A DNA stretch of 64,000 nucleotides from PZPK01 sp965230795 (GTDB lineage Bacteria; Pseudomonadota; Gammaproteobacteria; Pseudomonadales; Oleiphilaceae), in the NCBI GenBank assembly GCA_965230795.1, contig OZ246020.1, positions 3,534,001 to 3,598,000 on the forward strand, written 5' to 3'. The notes beneath the pieces were generated by a model that ran no database searches, had not been told where the DNA came from, and saw only the letters and a program-made list of their open reading frames with translations. Position numbers and translations under genes: made by a program. Below, piece by piece: positions 16,489-25,570 of this stretch. How positions within the stretch are numbered: position 1 is the first letter of the stretch; each line of letters opens with the position of its first letter.

Positions 16489-17796
16489 ATGAAAATTTTT
16501 GACGAAATCGAATCGGAAGTTCAGAGCTACGCACGTTCATTTCCCCGCGTATTCAACAAAGCCAAAATGGAATATCTTTACGACGACGAGGGCAACGAGT
16601 ACCTCGATTTTCTCGCCGGTGCGGGCACCCTGAATTACGGACACAACAATCCGATTTTCAAGGAGCTGCTGCTGGAATATATTCATAACGACGGCATCAC
16701 GCACGGCCTTGACTTGCATACCAAAGCCAAGGCTGAATTTCTGGAAAGCTTCAACGAGAAAATCCTGAAGCCACGTGACCTGGAATATATGGTTCAGTTT
16801 ACCGGCCCAACTGGCACCAATGCGGTGGAAGCCGCACTGAAGCTGGCGCGTAACGTGACTGGTCGGGAAAACATTATTTCGTTTACCAATGGATTCCATG
16901 GCGTCAGCCTGGGTTCACTGGCGACCACCGGTAACTCTCACCACCGCGGCGCGGCAGGCGTCAGCCTGGCCGGCAGCAGTCGTATGCCATATGACGGTTA
17001 CCTAGGTGACGAAATAGACACGACGGCGTATCTCGACAAAGTACTGTGTGATTCCAGTAGTGGTATCGACAAACCTGCAGCCGTACTGGTTGAAACTGTT
17101 CAGGGTGAAGGTGGTATCAACGCTGCAAGCACCGAATGGCTGCAAAACCTGCAGGCAGTTTGTAAAAAGCACGACATTTTGCTGATTGTCGATGACATTC
17201 AGGCAGGTTGTGGTCGTACGGGCACCTTTTTCAGTTTTGAGGAAGCCGGTTTGAAACCTGACATTGTGACCTTGTCCAAATCATTAGGTGGTTACGGTCT
17301 GCCCTTCGCAGTCGTACTAATCAGTCCGGAACTGGACCAGTGGAAGCCGGGCGAACACAACGGGACGTTCCGCGGGAACAATTTTGCTTTCGTTACAGCG
17401 AAGGCGGCCATTGACCATTATTGGTCTGACGACGCTTTTTCGAAAGAGATTCAGACCAAAGGCCAATATGTTTCAAAACGTCTCGACGATATCGTCGCGA
17501 AGTATGGGGAAGGCAACTTCACCACTTGTGGTCGCGGCATGTTCCAGGGCATTAATTGTGTTAATGGCGAAATTGCGGCCAAGATCACCAAGCGCGCGTT
17601 TCAAAACGGTTTGATCATCGAGACCAGCGGTGCCGATGATCAGGTAGTGAAATTCCTCTGCCCCCTGGTCATCAGTCAGGAAAACCTTGCCAAAGGTATC
17701 GACATCGTTGAACAAGCTATCAAAGAGGTCTGTGCGGGAGAAGACTCTATTCCCGAGAGCAGTGACTACTTTGATGACTACCTGAAAGCAGGCTAA
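16489..17796 (+). CDS. ectB: Diaminobutyrate-2-oxoglutarate aminotransferase
   Basis: EctB converts aspartate semialdehyde and glutamate to L-2,4-diaminobutyrate, the first committed step to ectoine. The 435-residue class III aminotransferase carries FTGPTGTNAVEAALKLAR, the cofactor-contacting D235-D236 in IVDDIQAGCGRTG and the PLP lysine K264 in TLSKSLGGYG. A TCAGGAG ribosome-binding site precedes the ATG. It is the first gene of the ectoine group here, because ectA is missing. A MITE-like element lies between it and ectC. Confidence 0.95.
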   Translation: MKIFDEIESEVQSYARSFPRVFNKAKMEYLYDDEGNEYLDFLAGAGTLNYGHNNPIFKELLLEYIHNDGITHGLDLHTKAKAEFLESFNEKILKPRDLEYMVQFTGPTGTNAVEAALKLARNVTGRENIISFTNGFHGVSLGSLATTGNSHHRGAAGVSLAGSSRMPYDGYLGDEIDTTAYLDKVLCDSSSGIDKPAAVLVETVQGEGGINAASTEWLQNLQAVCKKHDILLIVDDIQAGCGRTGTFFSFEEAGLKPDIVTLSKSLGGYGLPFAVVLISPELDQWKPGEHNGTFRGNNFAFVTAKAAIDHYWSDDAFSKEIQTKGQYVSKRLDDIVAKYGEGNFTTCGRGMFQGINCVNGEIAAKITKRAFQNGLIIETSGADDQVVKFLCPLVISQENLAKGIDIVEQAIKEVCAGEDSIPESSDYFDDYLKAG

Positions 17797-17812
17797 ACCG
17801 AATATTAGCCCA

Positions 17813-17984
17813 ACAAAGCCCGCCCGGAGAGGCCGTGCAAAAACGTTACGAGAGCAGCTTAGACAAGGCAAAAATTCATGAAAAAGAGCAGTGTATAGGT
17901 GATACATGAGCATTCTGAGTGAATTTTTAACGCGGTATAAGCAATCGCAGTAGTTTTTACGCAGGCTCCCCAAGCGGGCTTTGT
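17813..17984. mobile_element. MITE-like inverted-repeat element between ectB and ectC
   Basis: The 172-bp segment has perfect 11-bp terminal inverted repeats (ACAAAGCCCGC left, GCGGGCTTTGT right). The two halves continue as an imperfect inverted repeat through internal blocks such as AAAAATTCA, with the centre near 17898, so the RNA would fold into one long hairpin. There is no open frame for a transposase. No clear target-site duplication is seen. It occupies nearly all of the 233-bp ectB-ectC gap, so it would be transcribed with the operon. Confidence 0.72.
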
Positions 17985-18029
17985 AACAAACATCACCCTA
18001 TATGAGAACTTGGATAAGATAGGTAAAAC

Positions 18030-18434
18030 ATGATTGTTCGACATCTGAAAGATGCAGAAAACTCAAACCGCAAAATCGTTTCTCCGGAAGGCAACTGGGA
18101 TAGCACCCGCATGCTGCTCAAGGACGACAATATGGGGTTTTCTTTCCACATCACCACGATCTACAAAGGCGCGGATTTCAGGATGCATTATCAGAATCAT
18201 CTGGAATCGGTCTATTGCATGTCAGGAAAAGGCGAAGTGGAGAGCCTCGAAGATGGCAAGGTATACCCCATAGAGCCCGGTACGCTCTACATCCTCGACA
18301 AGCATGATCGACACATTCTCAGAGCGTTCGAGGAAATGAAAATGGCCTGTGTGTTCAATCCGCCACTGAATGGCAAAGAAGTACACAACGCCGATGGCGC
18401 TTATGAGCTGGAAGCCGATACGATCGAAAAATGA
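18030..18434 (+). CDS. ectC: L-ectoine synthase
   Basis: EctC, a cupin-fold enzyme, closes N-gamma-acetyl-diaminobutyrate to ectoine with loss of water. The 134-residue sequence keeps the proposed metal ligands E59, Y87 and H95, each two positions later than E57, Y85 and H93 of the Paenibacillus lautus enzyme as I recall it. HITTIYKGADFRMHYQNHLESVYC is the family core (broken at residue 60). Its substrate needs EctA, which is not encoded in this window. Confidence 0.95.
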   Translation: MIVRHLKDAENSNRKIVSPEGNWDSTRMLLKDDNMGFSFHITTIYKGADFRMHYQNHLESVYCMSGKGEVESLEDGKVYPIEPGTLYILDKHDRHILRAFEEMKMACVFNPPLNGKEVHNADGAYELEADTIEK

Positions 18435-18611
18435 TGGTAACTGGGCACCTCGGAGCCATCGCAATCCCGCGTGCCCAATATCATTGAATAATTGAGATCA
18501 GTTAGAGAGTGAGCCAGCACCCCATCTCACTTCCTGACAAACAAAATGAATCCTTGCCCGCTGCCAGATAGCGTATGACGCAGTGACGCAAACTATATAA
18601 CGGAGCTAACC

Positions 18612-20063
18612 ATGTTACAGCACACTGTCGAAAAAATCGGTGGCACGTCCATGAGTGACTATCAGGCTGTGCGCGACAACATTATTCTGAAACCATGCAG
18701 TGCGGAAAAACCGGACTTCCTGTATCAACGCGTGTTTGTGGTATCCGCCTATGGCGGCATTACCGACCTGTTACTGGAACACAAAAAATCCGGACAGCCG
18801 GGCGTTTTCGGCTTGTTCAGCAGCAGCATCGACAATGACAGCTGGCGAGACATGCTCGACAAGGTTCGCGACACAATGTTTGGCATCAACAAGGATTTGT
18901 TCGTCGAAGGCGAACTGCTGGAAGATGCCAACACTTTCATTGCCGAACGTCTTGATGATGCGGAATCCTGCCTGAACGATTTGCAGAGACTGTGTAAGCA
19001 CGGGCACTTCTCGCTGGAAACCCATTTGAATTCCGTCCGCGAAATGCTGGCCTGTATCGGCGAAGCCCATAGTGCGCGCAACACCGCCAAATTGTTAGAG
19101 CGCGATGGTATCAATGCCGTTTTTGTTGACCTTACGGGCTGGCGCTGTGAAAAGCACATCTCGCTGGACGAGCGCATTGAACAGGCATTCAGCAAGCTCG
19201 ATCTGGAAACTGCGACCCCTATCGTGACGGGATATGCCCATAGCGAAACCGGTTTGATGAGCAGCTTCGATCGTGGTTACAGCGAAATGACCTTCAGCCG
19301 GATTGCAGTACTGACAGAAGCGCGAGAAGCCATCATTCACAAAGAGTTCCACTTGAGCAGTGCGGATCCTCGGCTGGTGGGTGAAGACAACGCTGTTCCG
19401 ATTGGACGTACCAACTATGATGTGGCCGATCAGCTGGCAAATCTGGGCATGGAGGCGATTCATCCGAAAGCCGCGAAAGGATTACGTCAACAGCAGATTC
19501 CCCTGCGCGTGCGTAACACCTTCGAGCCTGAGCACTTCGGCACCCTGATTACCGGTGACTATGTCAGTGACTCCCCCTGCGTTGAAATCATCGCCGGACG
19601 CAAGGGCATCTATGCTTTGGAAGTTCACGACCAGGATATGGCAGGTAAACTAAGTGAATATGACGCCACCTTACTCAACATTCTAAAACGCTTTAAAACC
19701 AGCTATATTGCCAAGGACATCAACGCCAACACAATTACGCATTATCTGAATACAAACCTGAAGACCATTCGCCGTATTCGATCGGTCATTGAGGAAGAGT
19801 ATCCTGATGCAGAATTGAGCCAGCGCAAGATCGCCATCGTGTCGGCGATCGGCAGCGATATGCAGGTACCCGGCATTCTGGCAAAAACTGTGTCTGCGCT
19901 GGCGCAGAGTAATATCAGTGTACTGGCCATTCATCAGTCCATGCGTCAGGTCGATATGCAATTTGTCGTTGAGGAAGACGCCTATGAAACAGCTGTGCAA
20001 AGCCTGCACCGCTGTCTGGTAGAAGTACATGACCATGGAAGAGCTATATGCCTCGCATCCTGA
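18612..20063 (+). CDS. ask: Ectoine-type aspartokinase
   Basis: Aspartokinase phosphorylates aspartate, the first step toward aspartate semialdehyde used by EctB. The 483-residue protein has the kinase start VEKIGGTSMSDY, the SAYGGITDLLLEH nucleotide/aspartate loop, GYSEMTFSRIAVL in the core and a C-terminal ACT region (IAIVSAIGSDMQVPGILAK). Ask_Ect proteins are linked to ectC in many halotolerant bacteria and are less sensitive to feedback inhibition. A 7-bp inverted repeat (TGGGCAC/GTGCCCA, 18442-18477) lies in the preceding gap. Confidence 0.92.
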   Translation: MLQHTVEKIGGTSMSDYQAVRDNIILKPCSAEKPDFLYQRVFVVSAYGGITDLLLEHKKSGQPGVFGLFSSSIDNDSWRDMLDKVRDTMFGINKDLFVEGELLEDANTFIAERLDDAESCLNDLQRLCKHGHFSLETHLNSVREMLACIGEAHSARNTAKLLERDGINAVFVDLTGWRCEKHISLDERIEQAFSKLDLETATPIVTGYAHSETGLMSSFDRGYSEMTFSRIAVLTEAREAIIHKEFHLSSADPRLVGEDNAVPIGRTNYDVADQLANLGMEAIHPKAAKGLRQQQIPLRVRNTFEPEHFGTLITGDYVSDSPCVEIIAGRKGIYALEVHDQDMAGKLSEYDATLLNILKRFKTSYIAKDINANTITHYLNTNLKTIRRIRSVIEEEYPDAELSQRKIAIVSAIGSDMQVPGILAKTVSALAQSNISVLAIHQSMRQVDMQFVVEEDAYETAVQSLHRCLVEVHDHGRAICLAS

Positions 20064-20983
20064 ATGCTTTAGTTATTTTGCTAACCTCAGTCTCCGTGCT
20101 CGCCGAGCCGGAGACTCCTCAAAATCCAGACGCAAGCACCACCCTCTCTTCAGCAAACAACTCACAACAAACTGCCCAAGCCCACGTTGAAACGCTGGAG
20201 GAACCTCTATACAACCCCTTCGTCGAACGTTACGTGCTGGATGAGCTCAAACAGTTACGCGTGGATCTGGCGAAACAGAAGAGCGAACTCATTCAACAGA
20301 TCGTCGACAGAGAACACACTTCTGTTGACCGAGCCGTGACCTATGCCACGGATACCGTCACCTATTTTTTCTATCTGATTGCCGGCGCCACCTCCATTCT
20401 GGTGCTGGTAGGCTGGTCTTCCCTGCGCGAGATCAAGGAACGGGTGCACTCGCTTGCTGATGAAGAAATTTCCAAACTCGTCAGGGAGTACGAACAGCGC
20501 TTGCAGGTCATTGAACAGCAGTTGAATCAAAAGACCCAGCACATTGAAGAGAATCGGGAAGAGATAGAAATCGCAAAAGAGATTCAGTCCCTCTGGTTGC
20601 GAGCCGGACAGGAAGAAAACCCTGCAAACAAGATCGAAATCTACGACGAGATCCTGAAACGCCGCAAGCACGATGTGGAGGCCCTTACTTACAAAGCCGA
20701 TGCAGTTCTGGAACTGGGCGAACCTCAGTGGGCCGCCAACCTCTGCCATCAGGCTCTGGAAGTGGATGCCAACAACGGCCATGCCTTTTATCAACTGGGT
20801 TGCGCCTATGCTTCCATGAATCAGTTTGAGGAAGCAGTACGCTACCTCAAAGAAGCGCTGAATCAACGGGAAAACTACCGTGACGAAATGGCAGCGGATC
20901 CGGCTCTCGGTTATCTGCAAGGGTATGCGCCGTTTGAGGAGCTTCTGGGTTTAGGTTGCTCAAAAGAAGAGGATGAGGAGTAA
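20048..20983 (+). CDS. Membrane-anchored coiled-coil and TPR protein
   Basis: The 311-residue protein has an N-terminal signal peptide (ALVILLTSVSVLA), a membrane segment (about residues 105-125, VTYFFYLIAGATSILVLVGW), a charged coiled coil (about 130-190) and TPR-like repeats in the C-terminal third (VEALTYKADAVLELGEPQWA, then GHAFYQLGCAYASMNQFEEA). It overlaps the end of ask by 16 bp and is followed 2 bp later by an STN-domain gene, so it is part of the ectoine transcript or a short operon of its own. Its function is unknown. Confidence 0.65.
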   Translation: MPRILNALVILLTSVSVLAEPETPQNPDASTTLSSANNSQQTAQAHVETLEEPLYNPFVERYVLDELKQLRVDLAKQKSELIQQIVDREHTSVDRAVTYATDTVTYFFYLIAGATSILVLVGWSSLREIKERVHSLADEEISKLVREYEQRLQVIEQQLNQKTQHIEENREEIEIAKEIQSLWLRAGQEENPANKIEIYDEILKRRKHDVEALTYKADAVLELGEPQWAANLCHQALEVDANNGHAFYQLGCAYASMNQFEEAVRYLKEALNQRENYRDEMAADPALGYLQGYAPFEELLGLGCSKEEDEE

Positions 20984-20985
20984 CG

Positions 20986-21318
20986 GTGAGGCAACTCGTT
21001 TACCTGATGCTCCTCGTCACTATGAGCGGATCGGTGCAGGCTGTTCGCGATCGTGACAATTTAACCCTCTATCAGTTCGCAACCAGCGTCGCCAGGCAAC
21101 TGGAGTTCAATCTGCTATTTAGTCCTCGCGTACGCCAGGATCTGCACATCAATCTGGAACTCCAGAAAGAGTTTACCGATCAACGACTGTACGCATTGTT
21201 TCTGGATACCTTGTCCCTGCACGGTTATGCTGCGCTCAGAGATGGCGATCTGGTAACCATTATCAGAGAACGTGGCACCCGACAGCATCCTCTCAATCGC
21301 TTTATTGAACAAAAATAA
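20986..21318 (+). CDS. Small periplasmic STN/secretin N0-like domain protein
   Basis: A GTG start two bases after the previous stop is preceded by GAGGAG. The 110-residue product has a signal peptide (LVYLMLLVTMSGSVQA) and one domain with the STN/N0 pattern: LTLYQFATSVARQLEFNLLF, then LDTLSLHGYAALRDGDLVTI. This fold is normally the N-terminal signalling module of TonB receptors or secretins; here it stands alone. Together with the TPR protein it may form an envelope complex. No role in ectoine metabolism can be read from it. Confidence 0.6.
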   Translation: MRQLVYLMLLVTMSGSVQAVRDRDNLTLYQFATSVARQLEFNLLFSPRVRQDLHINLELQKEFTDQRLYALFLDTLSLHGYAALRDGDLVTIIRERGTRQHPLNRFIEQK

Positions 21319-21345
21319 CGAACACAGACTTTCACAGGCCCCACC

Positions 21346-22332
21346 ATGAAAAGCCGCTTACCTGGATCGCTAAAAAACAGCCTTCGCCTACCTGCCATTG
21401 CCGCGCCCATGTTTCTCACATCAGGCCCGGATCTGGTTATCGCCTGCTGCAAAGCCGGCATAGTCGGTACCTTCCCCGCCCTTAATCAACGCAGCACAGC
21501 CGGTTTGGAGGAGTGGTTAAATCGGATCACCACCGAGCTGGATGCTCACCGGCAAAGTGGAGTTCAAGTAGCGGCGCCTTTTGGGGTCAATTTGATTGTG
21601 CATAAGAGCAACCCGCGCCTGCAGGACGATCTGGACCTCTGCGTCCGTCATAAGGTGCCTCTGATCATCACTTCGCTTGGCGCCATGACTGAAGTCGTTG
21701 AAGCGGTGCACGCCTATGGAGGCCTGGTTTTTCATGATGTGATCAATGCGCGCCATGCGAAAAAAGCGGCTTCGGTAGGCGTCGATGGTTTGATTGCCGT
21801 GGCGGCAGGAGCCGGCGGCCACGCCGGAACCACCAGCCCCTTTGCGCTGGTCAACGAGATCCGTAACTTTTTCGATGGCCCCATTGCGCTCGCGGGCAGT
21901 CTGTCGACCGGAAGCGATATTGCCGCTGCCGAAATGATGGGGGCGGATCTGGCCTACATGGGCACCCGCTTTATTGCGACACAGGAAAGCATGGTGCAGG
22001 AAGCATACAAACAGCAACTGGTCGAAACCAGCGCGGCCGACATCGTCTACACGCCAGCCATATCCGGTGTCCATGCCAACTTTTTGAAACCAAGTATTGT
22101 TGCCGCGGGTCTCGATTTAGACTCCATGGAGCGCCCCAAACATGTGGATTTTGGTGCCGAACTGGATGAAGCCAGTTCAAATCAAACCGACTCTGCCAAA
22201 CCCTGGAAAGACATCTGGTCAGCCGGACAGGGAGTCGGCAGTATCAGCGACATTCCGACTGCTGCCGATCTGATTCAACGCCTTGAGGACGAATATCAGG
22301 CGGCGCGCTCGCAGTTCCAGACAGATCCCTAG
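21346..22332 (+). CDS. NAD(P)H-dependent nitronate monooxygenase family flavoprotein
   Basis: The 328-residue TIM-barrel flavoprotein begins with LRLPAIAAPMFLTSGPDLV and contains GVDGLIAVAAGAGGHAG, GPIALAGSLSTGSDIAAA and GADLAYMGTRFIAT, the FMN-binding segments of the 2-nitropropane dioxygenase family. Members oxidise nitronates or act as quinone or enoyl reductases, so the exact reaction is uncertain. The gene follows the STN gene by 27 bp and is convergent with the next gene. Confidence 0.82.
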   Translation: MKSRLPGSLKNSLRLPAIAAPMFLTSGPDLVIACCKAGIVGTFPALNQRSTAGLEEWLNRITTELDAHRQSGVQVAAPFGVNLIVHKSNPRLQDDLDLCVRHKVPLIITSLGAMTEVVEAVHAYGGLVFHDVINARHAKKAASVGVDGLIAVAAGAGGHAGTTSPFALVNEIRNFFDGPIALAGSLSTGSDIAAAEMMGADLAYMGTRFIATQESMVQEAYKQQLVETSAADIVYTPAISGVHANFLKPSIVAAGLDLDSMERPKHVDFGAELDEASSNQTDSAKPWKDIWSAGQGVGSISDIPTAADLIQRLEDEYQAARSQFQTDP

Positions 22333-22345
22333 CGCACCTCACTGC

Positions 22346-23203
22346 CTAGGCACTTTTTTCCGCATTCGCCAGATCATGGCGAGAATCATAGTGGCGCTGT
22401 TTCCAGTCTTCTATCAAAGACTGATTATCGTGATCCCAGGGATGAAAGTCGTCCCGAAAGAAATCCCGATACGGCTGCTTCAGGTTGGTCATCAAACCTT
22501 CAGGACCGAACATGTAGCGCAGGTAGCCTCTGACATCCCGCCATCCGGGGAGTGAACGCGACCACCATAGCAACAAACACATGTATTTACTGACCCGACG
22601 GGTAAAGGTCAGTGTCGCGTCTTTTTGTGCACGACGCAGCAGAGCGCGATCTCCTACGCAAGCCATGTATAAATCAAAGGCAACGGATTTGTGCTCAATT
22701 TCTTCCACAGCATGCCACAACAACAACTCCCTGATGGTCGCGTCCATGCCTTCCAGCACTTTGGGATTGGTGAGAAATTCATGGGCCAGAATGGCGGTCT
22801 GATGTTCAAAGCAGACCGTATAGGCCAAACGTTCTGCAGGTGAGCGATTCTTGATCGAACTGGCCAGGTCTTTTTCAAATACTTTTTCCAGGCGCAGCAC
22901 GTCGAAGCCCAGATCAACAAGCACTTCGTTAAAGCGTCGATGCTCTTTGCTGTGGTGCGCTTCCTGCCCAATAAAGCCACGGATCTGCTCTTTCAACTCG
23001 GGATCGGATATCTGATCCCTGAACATTCGCACCGATTCAATAAACTCGGCCTCTCCTGCCGGGAAGGTGGCAGACAGGGCTGCAATGTAGGCAGATTTCA
23101 ACAAATTGCCATCGTAGAAACGGCGCTGGGTCACCCGTGAAAACGGAAAGGCCATTCGACGGGGCTTTACTACCAAAGGCGTGTGATTGAGTGATGTGCT
23201 CAT
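22346..23203 (-). CDS. Predicted metal-dependent hydrolase (PF10118 family)
   Basis: The protein of about 285 residues contains regularly spaced His and Glu residues expected of a helical di-metal site: FIGQEAHHSKEHRRFNEVL near residue 85, CFEHQTAILAHEF and WHAVEEIEHKSVAFDLY near residue 170. These match the family annotated as predicted metal-dependent hydrolases. It is often found near lipid or fatty-acid genes. The start at 23203 fits MSTSLNHTPLVVKPRRM; a start ten codons upstream is possible. The divergent AraC gene lies 127 bp away. Confidence 0.75.
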   Translation of the reverse strand: MSTSLNHTPLVVKPRRMAFPFSRVTQRRFYDGNLLKSAYIAALSATFPAGEAEFIESVRMFRDQISDPELKEQIRGFIGQEAHHSKEHRRFNEVLVDLGFDVLRLEKVFEKDLASSIKNRSPAERLAYTVCFEHQTAILAHEFLTNPKVLEGMDATIRELLLWHAVEEIEHKSVAFDLYMACVGDRALLRRAQKDATLTFTRRVSKYMCLLLWWSRSLPGWRDVRGYLRYMFGPEGLMTNLKQPYRDFFRDDFHPWDHDNQSLIEDWKQRHYDSRHDLANAEKSA

Positions 23204-23330
23204 AGGTCCACCTGTTTTAGTTATCGTATCCAACCAGATATTTCATCCCTCATGCTTGAACACTATCGCTAATTGCAGACTGTCGGCACAGGTGCTACCG
23301 TATCAAAATTATGGTGATTTGAGCTCAAAC

Positions 23331-24380
23331 ATGACTGCTCCCGGTTTGGAAAAAAGCTTGTTGGCTTCGGGCGACTACCTTGCGGTCGTGCGCGATTTTG
23401 CCCTGAGCAAAGGCATTGACGCACAGACTCTGATTGCCGGCAGCAACATCCAGTTAGCCGATCTGCTCAACCCTCCGGTCTGGGTTAATAACCTGCTGAT
23501 CAATAAAGTCGGAGTCAATCTCTATCGCGCCCTGGACAACCCGCTGGCCGATGCTGTGGAGTTTGGTTTGAGTATGACGCCAGCCACACACGGCTCTCTG
23601 GGAATGGCAGTGCAATGCGCGCCCAATCTTCGGCAGGCATACCAAATTATGTCGGACTACTTCAATACGCGGGTGAACTCTATCGATATTATTCCCTGTC
23701 AGGACTCGGAGTATCTGAGCCTGCGAATGGAAGCCAAATACAAGACACTGCGTATCGATGAAGATGTGGAGTTTTTCTTCGACTTTGCGACCTTTATCAG
23801 CATCGCCAGCAACACACTCAAGTTCCTCAATCTAAGCAAGCTGAGCGGCAACATCCGTCTTTGCGTCAATCATCCTGAACCGGGCAACTTTCCCCACGCG
23901 CTGCTCTCTGAGCGTATGGAAATTGTCTTTGAAGCGCCCCATTTACAATTGCAGATTCCGCTTTCATGGATGGATCACCCCCTGAATCCATCCAATCCTG
24001 AGCTGGCCCGTATGGCCCTGGAGAAGTGTCGCAGCGAATTAAAACAGCTCAGCCCCACCGACCTGGTGATGCAGGTGCGACAGGCACTCGCCGTCCTTGA
24101 TAGCCCATTGCCCGGACTGGACGCCATTGCTGCGGAGTTCCATATGTCTCCCGCCACCTTCAAGCGACGCCTGAGCTCTCATGGCACCAGCTATCAGGAA
24201 CTGAAAAATGCAGAGCGCATGGACCGGGCACGACATCTGCTGTTAAAAGGTCAGCAATCGGTGGAGTCCATTGCGGAAAAGCTCGGTTTCAGTGACGCCT
24301 CGAATTTCACCAAGGCCTTCAAAAGCTGGACAGGCATGACGCCCCGAAACTTTCAAAACGGGCACGACAAGCAAGACTAA
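23331..24380 (+). CDS. AraC family regulator with OruR-type N-terminal domain
   Basis: The protein of about 349 residues has an N-terminal domain of the kind called arabinose-binding in OruR/ArgR-like regulators (PATHGSLGMAVQCAPNLRQA, then YFNTRVNSI). A C-terminal AraC helix-turn-helix follows (MSPATFKRRLSSHGTSYQEL, then LGFSDASNFTKAFKSWTGMTP). I place the start at 23331; the frame is open 48 codons further up but that part overlaps the divergent gene. It is a likely regulator of the neighbouring PF10118 gene. Confidence 0.82.
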   Translation: MTAPGLEKSLLASGDYLAVVRDFALSKGIDAQTLIAGSNIQLADLLNPPVWVNNLLINKVGVNLYRALDNPLADAVEFGLSMTPATHGSLGMAVQCAPNLRQAYQIMSDYFNTRVNSIDIIPCQDSEYLSLRMEAKYKTLRIDEDVEFFFDFATFISIASNTLKFLNLSKLSGNIRLCVNHPEPGNFPHALLSERMEIVFEAPHLQLQIPLSWMDHPLNPSNPELARMALEKCRSELKQLSPTDLVMQVRQALAVLDSPLPGLDAIAAEFHMSPATFKRRLSSHGTSYQELKNAERMDRARHLLLKGQQSVESIAEKLGFSDASNFTKAFKSWTGMTPRNFQNGHDKQD

Positions 24381-24385
24381 ACAAC

Positions 24386-25405
24386 TCAGGAAGAGGACGA
24401 ATTACCGAAGCGTTTTTCCAGGGCTCTTGGCGCCATATTGAACCAGCGCTTACAGGCATGGGACAAACTCACGCTGTCACTGTATCCCAGTTGCTCGGCG
24501 ACCTGTTCCAGCGTTAAATCCTCGCGTTTCAAAAAATCTTTGACGCGCTCACGCCTGACCTGATCCACCAGGGCCTTGAAACCCGTCCCCTCTTCGTTGA
24601 GACGATGGCGAAAGCTGCGTACGCCCATGGCAAACTCACCAGCGACCTCTTCCATTTTGCAAACCAGCGGCTGACGGGTGCGCAAGAACTCAAGCACGCG
24701 CTCGCTCAGGGAGTTTTGCAGGCGAATCACACTGGCACGCTGGTCGAGCTGAGTTCGGCACAGGCTCCAGGTTAAGGCATTGGCCTGATTCAGTGGCCAG
24801 TGCAGATACGCCTCGTCGACACTCAGTGAATCTCTCTCAGCACCTACGTTTAACGGGCAAGACAGCATGGTTTGCAAGGCATCCCGCTGGGGAAGTTGCT
24901 CATCCAGCAAGCTGATCCCGACTATGGCTTGCTCGGGTTGCAAGCCGTCATGTATCAGCCGAGCAATCGCCGCCAGATCTCTCTGCACCATAAAGCGCGA
25001 TAAATCCTGCAAACATGCCCCTGCCTCCACCTGCATACAGCCGATGCCCTCATTGCTGACGAAACGGATGTCGTTGAAGGTGTAGGTGAAATCGATATAC
25101 TCCAGACCCATGCGAATACCATCCAGCAAGGTACGACTGCTCTGTATCGCCAGCCCCCAAATGCCGTAGCAGGATGCGGTCAACTGAAACCCCGCCCGCA
25201 GGCCGAGGGCGGGATCAGAGATCGCCTCAACCAGGTTGCGATAGAATTGCAGTTCCTCTCGTGGCTGAACCTGCGCGAAAGGATCTTTCAGGCGCGACGG
25301 CGTGATACCCGTTTGACTAAGAAGCTGACGCGAACTGACACCATACTCTGCCAGCGCCCAGCGCCATATTTTTTCGATGCCAATGATGGAATGCGTTACA
25401 TGCAT
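24386..25405 (-). CDS. AraC family regulator, probable activator of the lipase gene
   Basis: The 339-residue protein has an OruR-type N-terminal domain (LGLRAGFQLTASCYGIWGLAI) and a C-terminal AraC DNA-binding domain (MGVRSFRHRLNEEGTGFKAL, then LGYSDSVSLSHACKRWFNMAP). It is divergent from the secreted lipase, and the 306-bp gap between them carries a 14-bp direct repeat with a 21-bp period, the usual operator form for this family. Control of the lipase is inferred from position. Confidence 0.82.
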   Translation of the reverse strand: MHVTHSIIGIEKIWRWALAEYGVSSRQLLSQTGITPSRLKDPFAQVQPREELQFYRNLVEAISDPALGLRAGFQLTASCYGIWGLAIQSSRTLLDGIRMGLEYIDFTYTFNDIRFVSNEGIGCMQVEAGACLQDLSRFMVQRDLAAIARLIHDGLQPEQAIVGISLLDEQLPQRDALQTMLSCPLNVGAERDSLSVDEAYLHWPLNQANALTWSLCRTQLDQRASVIRLQNSLSERVLEFLRTRQPLVCKMEEVAGEFAMGVRSFRHRLNEEGTGFKALVDQVRRERVKDFLKREDLTLEQVAEQLGYSDSVSLSHACKRWFNMAPRALEKRFGNSSSS

Positions 25406-25535
25406 AGTCTCCGACCCCGTACCTGAAACAGCTAGCGGGCTCCGATATTTATTATTGTTACCTGCATTTAACGAAAATTAGAGTAATTATTCATTTTTTA
25501 AGCCATAAAACTGCAAACCCCATCTCAGCAGGGTG

Positions 25536-25570
25536 TATTTGCCAGTAATATCAAGATATTTGTCAGTAGA
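25536..25570 (+). promoter_or_regulatory. AraC-type direct-repeat operator upstream of the lipase
   Basis: TATTTGCCAGTAAT (25536-25549) is repeated as TATTTGTCAGTAGA (25557-25570), a 21-bp period that places both copies on one face of the helix. A TACAAT -10 box follows at 25598-25603 with no good -35, the pattern of an activator-dependent promoter. The rest of the 25406-25711 gap is AT-rich with nothing else recognisable. Confidence 0.6.

Noticed and set aside
20255..20920. 221-codon minus-strand frame opposite the TPR gene
   Set aside because: It is hydrophobic only as the mirror of coiled-coil codons and has no start signal.
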